Shown: positions 10,101 through 15,102 of the stretch, piece by piece
How positions within the stretch are numbered: position 1 is the stretch's first letter
Layout: each line of letters begins with the position of its first letter
Source of the DNA: SHLQ01 sp964562985
GTDB taxonomy: Bacteria > Actinomycetota > Acidimicrobiia > Acidimicrobiales > SHLQ01
Assembly (NCBI GenBank): GCA_964562985.1
Contig: CAZLWE010000050.1
Coordinates: 1-24,898, forward strand
Reading direction: 5' to 3'
Length of the DNA: 24,898 nt
Notes under the pieces: model-generated
Told to the model about the DNA's origin: nothing
The model's database searches: none
The model's input: the letters and a program-made list of their open reading frames with translations, nothing else
Made by a program: the position numbers and the translations under genes

Positions 10101-10244
10101 ACGGCTCCACCATCTGGTCCGCTCGCCTTCACCGGCACGGAGAGCCGTAACCTTGCACTCGTTGCACTCATGCTCCTCGCAGCTGGTGGCTGGGCGCTCC
10201 TCATGACCCGAGGCCGCCGAGAAGAAGACGAGGCCCTCGGCTAA
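1179..10244 (+). CDS. giant secreted DUF11-repeat surface protein with LAFTG sorting signal
   Basis: This 3021-residue protein is predicted to be exported and covalently attached to the cell wall, where such proteins act as stalks or adhesins. The start is ATG 1179, after a GGGAAGAG-like ribosome site; the frame extends upstream only to a TTG at 1098. Residues 1-47 form a signal peptide: a basic n-region with RRKRR, a hydrophobic stretch at 21-44, and probable cleavage near GAQS. Residues 50-835 are a unique region with scattered cysteines. From 836 on there are DUF11-like modules (xDLALxK or xDLELIK, then TNQG, DVTDY, NxAEIS, DVDSTPDD, GDEDDHD) starting near 836, 969, 1188, 1384, 1553, 1744, 1913, 2101, 2291, 2474 and 2811. 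An SdrD B-like/Cna-B-like domain lies at 2646-2810 (GNQVWFDENNDG, DGEYLFEDLTPGDY). The C-terminus has LAFTG at 2982-2986, a hydrophobic helix and a charged tail with RGRREEDE. LAxTG is the motif used by class E sortases; no sortase gene is in this window. The ligand is unknown. Confidence 0.93.
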   Translation: MKKSHRSYAAAIVGARRKRRWLSILAGVSIIATLLSPVQVTLLGAQSQNELVLSISFDGQSFTGDDIADPGTGSPAPHTAGQDERDDNGVVRTYDLVGYRVDYNVNEDGQTGATIELQLPPNMTWITPGNTVDATFPQGMFAGCRPGSTITSSGAVYTFQAPITQTVTGTNDILTCVVDDEDHEGNNGTIFPTAQLLADSDGVTKTLNGTLDTNEQPCSGGACSDSVDVISSGAPQANFKKGADVEDDDGNVIGREPNEFYEAQRNGIDGWISIYHIEFKTADGGLLGSAPIDDTYPISFYDHFWDSTPGTVIATDDGTLSGTSLIPGRSACGIYDGGEDLPVAGTWTCTLAGPQSVQLGLTDYDTELFSPNADGSSNNSVYAAAQVAFWSPTSELTIPPGDGQNTNTVSQSAIAPTSVNTATPILFGGSSGPVPETTILDNDASNDYVLVVAGPGVRDSEHFIKWIDGPLALREFVETRDFSGIVMRSADYRNGPLGIGGRNNINSCNDGRNNFPGWCGQQQTPRGKVLTLNSVVTGSLESGSNTDPLNSCISFDNTHASIIALPAAIEVRELIGSGGNPMNASRLRDFGGRGVTDSGYTEAPTHGPLAHVIGSTEAGSNYNSQRGFRGDGLLASSGFVVEFATAATPIVQTDNPTTVTSPYVVTEDGVTCNNDSASSGWVDAATGDLAQFDSDGDGLYEGIDLIRVRQLVGDEWFHAGGQAGVAMELNLQVQVHGDPAVDSAGQEIFASMSRAIGSWDPATENSPTGTNCVSSESSWGNTTTSSGWCGLSYSDDGQLSPFASGGLLFFDGATIEDTTNGNRVLAHTDKIHIVEADIALTKFNLDGLADVADNGDIVTFGLNISTVGATSDTLGDVTLTDALPAGYAFVGFTQLPTTTGAACTPGNTFTCTFGDQPGGWSDYVEVEVVVQNTVANTKITNTAELTADRDGETLSTESSAFSRTSQPFDEAAIIKNVNSIEGACVLHPDVDPPDADWADRCEMTDFATGQLLFDLTMSNEGNVPQTNVRFVDVFPHLADEAEAPSATGVVGDGRTPDSDFAGNVGFVSFTGDVAPADVWVTADAPSTVSRDPDNAITDTTWCDAASGTVQNPGNTGSGVCPASNADVTAIYATMDDIPVGGEITGTLELVNTGHECDDIWTNTFGARHQGTILPIRSNDVSIMVNCEFDLALEKTIDPAFTPGTDWITPGVTTIDFLVEVTNQGDPIEDFEVTDYVDTAVFTFAASNTTGTTGGTANLPYTWDATDPAAPVVSIDGPLDNLETVTIPVTLVVDNPAGPLENWAEISYFDSDGDPTNGDSDPANTNNPSTGPLTDEDSTPDDTEANDAQPAGAGDPGDGETGGNGDGTDPVTGDEDDHDVAGIPVYDLELIKVSGSPTFDFTASPPTVSYDITVTNQGTADVYFTDVTDYGAPGLTFVSATSTAATFTAANPTFTIESAIAPAGSETITVVYEMDLLQAPFTNAAEISAFDSDDDPDNAADPFAVDVDSTPDDTNDDDVIDHDVQNNDPDGDDNLNEPTPGDEDDHDIETVSPYDLALMKTFDSAVTPLTPNGSVSMLITVENQAAPVATIDVTDYIDATMWQQFDDTLNPDGPVHASSTAAAGFSFVWDDSDPLNPVALVTPDTAGDLLLPGETIVIPITLQPVDGFAAVAPLKNVAEISNFDNDEDADNGDASSGAISDVDSTPDDTDGNGPGEGADLVDDETGENGNNGGDEDDHDPVFIPVYDLELIKVPGSPTFDFTTSPPTVTYDITVTNQGPTEVFFVDVTDYGAPGLSYVSATSTAAGFTAANPTFTIDGPIAPAASETITVVYEMDLSQAPFTNAAEISAFDSDDDPDNDPDPLAFDVDSTPDDTNDDDVIDHDVQNNDPDGDDNLNEPTPGDEDDHDIETVAPYDLALQKVIDPTDPELADGIANGDEISFFIEVFNQAAPVEDFDVTDYISTGWAFDPAANPPRVTTPGSLGGPALPYTWTSTSATTSVAAVDGALAHGESVILEIVLTVDISGPVDELSNLAEISRFDNDGDPSNGDSDPANTNNPASGPLTDIDSTPDGDELNDTLQDNIIDGTNADEDDHDIASTKWWDLELIKERSASQPYAVDPSVVPLQVSFDITVNNQGPEDALNVAVTDTPPAGLTYSSLVDASGTVTSTAANEFTISSLPAGDSVTFTVIYDLDLATAALPSVNFAEISAMEGDWDPDGPNGPLPPGVYPVSDIDSTPDSDPTNDAITNDGTTDPADSHNTIDNDPDADGNLHENDGIDEDDHDSEAIVLPWDLALEKTFVAMDSPLVPGGTVTMLVTITNQGPPVETVDIVDYLDPALWAAFDPALNPGGPADASSTAVAPFTFTWDGTNGNAPVAMIVPATPGDKLGLGETVAIPITVAIADGFDTSQQLINIAEITNFDNDGDPANGDASDGTLVDVDSTPDDDNSDPMTDGVIDNSNGDEDDHDPVIIPIMDLALRKTLDPSTSFPISVGGEVTFSIEVINQGNTHATGITVTDYVDPAMWEAFDPALNPAGADYTWAAAANGQDGEVTVTGPVAPGDTVIVPVTLVIASGADLEMLSNTAEISAATAADVNGDEVTNPDGSPVVDVDSTPDADNSDPLTDDVVDGSSGDEDDHDIAFVTPPTYNLGNQVWFDENNDGMLDPTEDVIEGVVVELFEDADGDGLPDDLNGDGIIDSNDAIATETTGPDGEYLFEDLTPGDYIVGIGPSNFDPGGPLFGHLSSDPTSTDPNDDVDNNDDGTPGPHNYVWSGPVTLDDAEPAGETGLDNDPNHPDTLSNLTVDFGFHAPVFDLALEKTLAAGQSSQIAVGDDVTFTIEVINQGDVTGTDMTIIDYLPATMTLNDADWTTDTNGDATIVIPGPLAAGESTTVDITVTVNATGDMNNVAEIAAATAVDVAGEALFMPNGEPFPDIDSVFDADNGDVLADGITNENGRSGGDEDDHDIAGITVAAAATAPPSGPLAFTGTESRNLALVALMLLAAGGWALLMTRGRREEDEALG
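5706..5827 (+). repeat. 122-bp exact direct repeat, copy 1
   Basis: This copy is identical, base for base by reading, to 6786-6907. The offset is exactly 1080 bp (360 codons), so both copies are in the same frame. It encodes the acidic linker from DDTNDDDVIDHD to GDEDDHDIETV at the end of the type-A module 5328-5834. Confidence 0.9.
6786..6907 (+). repeat. 122-bp exact direct repeat, copy 2
   Basis: This is the second copy of the 122-bp linker repeat, ending the type-A module 6408-6914. The module as a whole differs from 5328-5834 at about 21 of 169 residues by hand count, all outside this identical stretch. That suggests recent duplication or gene conversion centred on the linker. Confidence 0.9.
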
Positions 10245-10283
10245 ACAACAACCAAACCGTCCACAACCAACCATTAAGCCAAC

Positions 10284-10334
10284 CTCGCCCACCTGATCGT
10301 TCCGGAGAAACCGTGAACGATCAGGTGGGGCGAG
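10284..10334 (+). terminator. strong hairpin terminator after the giant gene
   Basis: A long inverted repeat starts 39 bases after the stop codon. The left arm at 10284-10302 pairs with the right arm at 10315-10334, with a single extra base bulged in a run of G. The loop at 10303-10314 can itself close with CGG/CCG. No T-tract follows, as is common for actinobacterial terminators. The near-perfect symmetry means it could act in both directions. Confidence 0.85.
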
Positions 10335-10590
10335 AATCGGTGGGCGAACGGTGAAATTGCTGAACATCCGGGCCAGCGACACGACCGACATCTGGCGACC
10401 TCGATGCCGACATGGCCTCGGGAGAAGCACGGGCTCTCTTTGGCGCGGCCAAGTGCTGTGGACCATCAAAATTGTCTGGTACCGATCGCCTGAGGAGATA
10501 TTCCCTATCGAACTCTCAACAACTTGTCATTTTGGGCCCGGAATCTCAACGGTTCCGGCACTCCAAACAACGACACGATTCGAGGAATCA
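10335..10590. other. intergenic region without a recognised gene
   Basis: This gap lies between the giant gene and the convergent antiporter gene. I recognise no coding sequence. Its only clear structure is the small hairpin at 10534-10558, described separately. Confidence 0.6.
10534..10558. repeat. dispersed hairpin element, copy 1 (UCAAC loop)
   Basis: CCGGAATC (10538-10545) pairs with GGTTCCGG (10551-10558) across a five-base TCAAC loop, giving an 8-bp stem with one G-U pair in the plus-strand RNA. The 25-bp block matches 12495-12519 at 22 positions. It lies 33 bp downstream of the antiporter stop codon as read on the minus strand, so it may also work as that gene's terminator. Confidence 0.6.
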
Positions 10591-11850
<1,260 letters not shown>

Positions 11851-11865
11851 CAGATTCTCGTTTCG

Positions 11866-12435
11866 TCATTGAGTGGCCTCCGCTGTGGCCGAAACTAGCA
11901 GTCCGATTTCAGCCGACGTCGAGCCAGGGTGTCTAGAGAGCAAAGTCGGTGATTGTACTTCGGCGCCGCGGTCGGCGAAGTCACCGTCGGCTCGGGCTTG
12001 GCGGAACTGGCCCCAGTTGATCGATCGGTAGTGGGGCTGATCGTCGATCGCCACCGAACCGGGTAGCGGCGCGTAGTCCGTGTCGTAGCTGGGGTTGAAG
12101 AAGTAAGGGAGTGAGTAGCGGGCGCGATCGGTGCGTGGAGCCACCCGGTGAAGCGCCGCCTGATAGCGGTTGTTCGACCAGACCTGCATCATGTCGCCGG
12201 TGTTGACGACCAAGGCACCCGGTGTGGGCTCGACGTCGATCCACCAGAAAGCTGGTTTGGTCAGCGCCAAAATGATGGCGCAGATGACCGGCACGCCGTC
12301 GACGGGAATGATCGAGCCCGTCGTCATCGGTAGGTGATGGATCACCGCTGATACCGCGGCGGCAACATCGGTGGGTGTGGCCAGGGTGCCGAGTGGAGTG
12401 GCGTTGGTTTGGGTTTCCAACATGGCCGGGTCCAT
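11866..12435 (-). pseudogene. composite remnant: SDR C-terminus joined to 2OG-Fe(II) oxygenase C-terminus
   Basis: The open frame codes for 189 residues that belong to two unrelated families. Residues about 12-46 (PLGTLATPTDVAAAV, then TTGSIIPVDG) match the end of a classical short-chain dehydrogenase, where the family has PLGRxGxPEDVA and GxxxxVDGG. From about residue 62 the sequence matches the end of an isopenicillin-N-synthase-like 2-oxoglutarate/Fe(II) oxygenase: IDVEPTPGALVVNTGDMMQ, LHRVAP with the distal iron-ligand His, and RYSLPYFFNPSYD with the 2-oxoglutarate Arg. The Rossmann fold and Tyr-Lys pair of the SDR and the HxD iron site of the oxygenase are absent, so neither activity is possible. 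A stop codon lies ten codons before ATG 12435, and SDR-like coding may continue upstream in another frame (12436-12480, VITEFLRILE). The likely origin is a deletion that fused two degraded genes near 12250-12300. Confidence 0.75.
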
Positions 12436-12494
12436 CGACTTCGAGTATTCGGAGGAACTCGGTTATCACCGCTGGCTTGAGGCCAGTGGAACTA

Positions 12495-12525
12495 GGGCCT
12501 GGAGCCTCAACGGTTCCGGGCTTTT
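12495..12525 (+). terminator. dispersed hairpin element, copy 2, with T-tract
   Basis: GCCTGGAGCC (12497-12506) pairs with GGTTCCGGGC (12512-12521) across the same TCAAC loop as at 10546-10550. It is a complete 10-bp stem in plus-strand RNA, counting two G-U pairs, and is followed by TTTT (12522-12525). On the minus strand the two wobble positions become A-C mismatches. It lies 14 bp past the stop of the histone-like gene. It has the form of a plus-strand intrinsic terminator although no plus-strand gene precedes it closely. Confidence 0.55.
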
Positions 12526-12534
12526 GTCGTGGTG

Positions 12535-12996
12535 CTAGCCCTTGGCCTTCTTGATCGCACGCCGTAGCTGGGCCTTGGTCATGCTCGAGCGTCCGGCAAT
12601 ATCGAGTTTCTTGGCCTCTTCGTAGAGCTCGTCGCGAGTAGGGCCCGTAGATGCCGCCGCCTTGTTCTTGGCTGCGGCTTTCTTTTTCGCTGGTGCTTTT
12701 TTGGCTGCCGCCTTCTTTTTCGCTGGCGCTTTCTTGGACGTCACCTTCTTTTTCGCTGCTTTGGTTGCAGTCGTGTCGACGACGTCCGCTCCGTCACCGG
12801 GCTTCGCACCCTTGGACTTATCCCCCGAGCCAAAGACCTCTTCGAGACGTTGTTCAATGGCCGAGCCAACGTCCTGGAGGACTTCGAATGCGTCGGTCAG
12901 GCTCTTGTTGAGCGACTGGAGCATCTGGCTCCGAAGTTGTTCGAACGCCTCGCGCGGGTCCGTAGGTTCGCCATTAGATCGATTTTCGTTCGCCAT
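12535..12996 (-). CDS. lysine-rich histone-H1-like protein with Rho-N/SAP-like C-terminus
   Basis: This is a 153-residue protein probably bound to DNA in the nucleoid. Three parts are visible. Residues about 14-56 form a predicted amphipathic or coiled-coil helix (EQLRSQMLQSLNKSLTDAF, then IEQRLEEVF) that could mediate self-association. Residues about 80-115 form a basic tail of PAKKKAAAKK-type repeats, like eukaryotic H1 and the tails of actinobacterial HupB-type proteins. The last 35 residues (RDELYEEAKKLDIAGRSSMTKAQL) resemble the small Rho-N/SAP-like helix-extension-helix module. The HU core is absent, so this is not HupB itself. The start is ATG 12996; no good ribosome site is visible, so leaderless translation is possible. 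It diverges from the membrane-protein gene across about 115 bp. The basic tail is encoded by a short DNA repeat at about 12679-12755. Confidence 0.8.
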   Translation of the reverse strand: MANENRSNGEPTDPREAFEQLRSQMLQSLNKSLTDAFEVLQDVGSAIEQRLEEVFGSGDKSKGAKPGDGADVVDTTATKAAKKKVTSKKAPAKKKAAAKKAPAKKKAAAKNKAAASTGPTRDELYEEAKKLDIAGRSSMTKAQLRRAIKKAKG

Positions 12997-13111
12997 GTTG
13001 TGATCGTAGTGGTCGCGAAGACGCTCGTAAGCACAGCCGGGTCAAAACGAGTAATCGAGCACGCCGGACCGTGCGCTAAAGTGGACAGATGGCTGGGAAT
13101 TGTGCGACATC

Positions 13112-13891
13112 GTGAACTTTGCGGTTCTTCTTTTGCGCGTGGCGGTGGCGTTGCTCCCGGTAACTCATCAGGCTCGGTTCTTTGACGAATGGCGAAGCGA
13201 GCTGGAGGTTGTTCACCGCGAAGTTGGATGGTTCGCTGCGCTGGGTTACGTGTGTCGGCTCATCGTTGCGGCGCCGCGCATGACGCTGGCCATTCGAGCC
13301 GACAGCGAGACGGCATATGCCGAGCTGAGTATCGGCCTACTCTTTTCGATATTTCCCTCCACTGTCCTGTTGGTGCTCGGAATCAGTTCGGGCGTCTGGG
13401 CCATCGTGGTGGGGGAATTGGGGATCATCATCGGCATCCTACTGATGGCGTCCGGGTTCTGGAGCTTCGAGGGACGTTTGCTCGACTCCACACGATCGCG
13501 GGTCGGCATAGCTATTGCTTCCACGGGCAGCTTCATCGAGATCGCAGTGCGTCGCCTGACAGGTTTCGGACCTCCCATCGATGCCGAGGTGAGCGCGACA
13601 ATCCCGCACGTGATGATCATCTTGGGACTGACTTTGTGGGTGGTATCGAGCTACGGAGGTCGGTATAGCTATCGAATTCTTCGGCTCTCTGTTGGATTGC
13701 TCGCTCCCGGAGCCGCCTTGAACATGGTGGTCGTCGCGATCAACAGTGCGTCGCTGAGTGGATTCGATCGTTTCGGAGTATTGATGTACCTCGTACCGTC
13801 GGCCGGACTCGCATGGGCGTGCTACTCCATCGTGGGTCGCCAAAAAGTTTTCGACGACCAGGCGCGCCAGGACGACCCGGTGCTCACGTAG
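13112..13891 (+). CDS. polytopic membrane protein of unknown function
   Basis: This protein has about 259 residues and seven or so hydrophobic segments. The N-terminal segment LPVTHQARFFDEWRSELEVV followed by a LIVAAPRMTLAIR helix resembles a short cytoplasmic prefix (RxxWxxEL.., then LRLxxAAP) seen in actinobacterial membrane proteins that often sit beside PadR regulators. That link is from family knowledge, not an alignment. Transmembrane stretches follow near LSIGLLFSIFPSTVLLVLGI, GELGIIIGILLMASGFW, RVGIAIASTGSFIEIAV, TIPHVMIILGLTLWVVSS, LSVGLLAPGAALNMVVVAI and VLMYLVPSAGLAWACYSIV. The start is uncertain: I took GTG 13112, and a TTG at 13100 is the only nearby alternative in frame. The gene converges with the PadR gene, with 22 bp between the stops. 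No enzymatic motif is seen. Confidence 0.75.
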   Translation: MNFAVLLLRVAVALLPVTHQARFFDEWRSELEVVHREVGWFAALGYVCRLIVAAPRMTLAIRADSETAYAELSIGLLFSIFPSTVLLVLGISSGVWAIVVGELGIIIGILLMASGFWSFEGRLLDSTRSRVGIAIASTGSFIEIAVRRLTGFGPPIDAEVSATIPHVMIILGLTLWVVSSYGGRYSYRILRLSVGLLAPGAALNMVVVAINSASLSGFDRFGVLMYLVPSAGLAWACYSIVGRQKVFDDQARQDDPVLT

Positions 13892-13913
13892 TTGCCGAGG
13901 TGACTAGAACGCT

Positions 13914-14219
13914 TTAGGCCTGGGCGAAGTTTCCATCGCCCAGGGTCCCGCGATCATCGAGGATCGCTCGCGCGTCTAGGCGGCCTTGAGCGGTGAGCGT
14001 GTAGTACCGACGAGCGGGGCGGCCCTCATCTGCAGGGTCGATGTCCTCCCAGGAGCTATCCACCCAGCCGACGCTCTCGAGTCGGGTCAACATGGGGTAG
14101 AGGGTCCCGGGGCCGACTTGCGCGCCTTTCGCAATCTCCAGGCCGTACGCCTGCCCACCCTCGGCCTCAAGCAGAAGGGTGAGGACTCGCGCCGTGGGTT
14201 TGGTGAGACGCTGAACCAC
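13914..14219 (-). CDS. PadR-family transcriptional regulator
   Basis: This 101-residue winged-helix repressor belongs to the short PadR family and binds DNA as a dimer. The core is clear: LTKPTARVLTLLLEAEGGQAYG, then IAKGAQVGPGTLYPMLTRLESVGWV (recognition helix with GTLYPxLxRLE) and GRPARRYYTLTAQGR (wing and strand). I chose GTG 14219 because it gives the usual N-terminus just before helix 1. The frame stays open to 14357 but there it runs through a strong hairpin and has no other good start. The ribosome site GAGG lies close to the GTG. Two CGATATAG repeats about 55 bp upstream are candidate operators for autoregulation. The convergent membrane protein is the obvious functional partner by family precedent. 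The ligand is unknown. Confidence 0.85.
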   Translation of the reverse strand: MVQRLTKPTARVLTLLLEAEGGQAYGLEIAKGAQVGPGTLYPMLTRLESVGWVDSSWEDIDPADEGRPARRYYTLTAQGRLDARAILDDRGTLGDGNFAQA

Positions 14220-14274
14220 ATCCTCGACACTAGCGCAATTATCAGCCGAACCCTTGACTATCGCGCTTCTTAAC

Positions 14275-14304
14275 CGATATAGACAGTATGCTAAGTCGAT
14301 ATAG
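14275..14304 (-). promoter_or_regulatory. candidate PadR operator: two direct repeats
   Basis: CGATATAG occurs at 14275-14282 and 14297-14304, 22 bp start to start, or two helical turns. It lies upstream of the PadR start in otherwise GC-rich sequence. The AT-rich core between the repeats contains a weak -10-like CATACT on the minus strand. Autoregulation is common in PadR regulators; binding here is inference. Confidence 0.45.
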
Positions 14305-14326
14305 GGCTGCCGGCGGGGCTGCCCTA

Positions 14327-14356
14327 TGCGGCCAGCGCCGTTAGGCGCTGGCCGCA
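14327..14356. terminator. perfect 13-bp hairpin
   Basis: TGCGGCCAGCGCC (14327-14339) pairs perfectly with 14344-14356 around a GTTA loop. There is no T-tract on either side. It is strong enough to act as an actinobacterial-type terminator in either direction, upstream of the PadR promoter region. Confidence 0.6.
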
Positions 14357-14481
14357 CTTAGCTCTCTTGCCGAAGGCGATCTTTCGACCTGCACGCGTTG
14401 AGACCTGCACTGGTTTAGTCGCTCGAGGGTCACCTTTGAAGCTGACTCGATGGTCGCTCCCGAGAGGATCCCTGGAACTGC

Positions 14482-14515
14482 GAAGGGCCCAGAACCTGCG
14501 GGTCCTGAGCCCTTC
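14482..14515 (-). terminator. hairpin, better paired in minus-strand RNA
   Basis: GAAGGGC (14482-14488) pairs with 14509-14515, CAG (14490-14492) with CTG (14505-14507), and ACC (14494-14496) with GGT (14501-14503). The two intervening positions are mismatches on the plus strand but G-U pairs in minus-strand RNA, giving a continuous 15-bp stem there. It lies 40 bp past the end of the weak minus-strand frame 14556-14825 and could terminate it or a noncoding transcript. Confidence 0.5.
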
Positions 14516-14555
14516 TGGAGTCTCGTAATTGGGAGTTGGTGTTGCCGGATGCGTG

Positions 14556-14825
14556 TCAAGCACACTCCGGAAGTGGACTTCGGCGCACGTCGGAATCTCT
14601 CGTCAGGTCTATAACGGCATCCTTCGAAGCAGCACTGCTCAGTCCGTCAACAGGTCCTGTCAGATATCGAAGCACTGTCAGCAATGGGGTATCCCAATGT
14701 CTGTTGAGCGCTTGATCGATTCGGTGCCATGCCGAGACCACGTTCCCGCTGGGAGTGGCTTCTCGTGCCAATCGGTTCATATCGATTCCCGGTACTTGAT
14801 CCGGAGGTCGCGCATCTCTTTTCAT
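14556..14825 (-). CDS. possible small hypothetical protein
   Basis: This 89-residue frame starts at ATG 14825 after a weak AAAGGCGGGAAC ribosome-site-like stretch. The composition (for example SAWHRIDQALNRHWDTPLL, then VLRYLTGPVDGL) is more protein-like than the frames opposite it, and a minus-strand hairpin follows its stop. I recognise no family and no motif. It may be a genuine short gene, a remnant, or noncoding. Confidence 0.25.
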   Translation of the reverse strand: MKRDARPPDQVPGIDMNRLAREATPSGNVVSAWHRIDQALNRHWDTPLLTVLRYLTGPVDGLSSAASKDAVIDLTRDSDVRRSPLPECA

Positions 14826-15102
14826 GTTCCCGCCTTTCGTTCCGCCCGCACTAATCCGTTCGGCGCCTCCTACTGCATGTTTAGTAGTCGAGAAGGATTG
14901 AACGGAGAATTGTCAATTCTGGGATCCCCTGTGGTTTGGAAACAATTTTGCTCTAGGTCGTCGCTCGCTCGTCACCAGTAATGTGGGCATTCCTGCAAGG
15001 ACCCGGCCCTCAATCGTTTTTCGGCCCGACTGAACGCCAGCTCGGATTCAATGGTTCTGAACTGTGTCGCCCAATCTTGATGCGGTGTAGGTTCGGGGCA
15101 CT
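14826..15102. other. intergenic region upstream of the Rieske-ThDP gene
   Basis: No gene is recognised. A short palindrome, AGAATT-GTC-AATTCT (14906-14920), lies about 180 bp upstream of the next start and could be an operator. No convincing promoter hexamers are seen. Confidence 0.35.

Noticed and set aside
14220..14357. Longer N-terminus for the PadR protein
   Set aside because: It would run through the 13-bp hairpin and the putative operator, and adds sequence not seen in short PadR proteins.
14529..14981. A 150-codon plus-strand open frame
   Set aside because: Serine/arginine-rich, low-quality translation with no ribosome site; the opposite strand is more protein-like, though itself weak.
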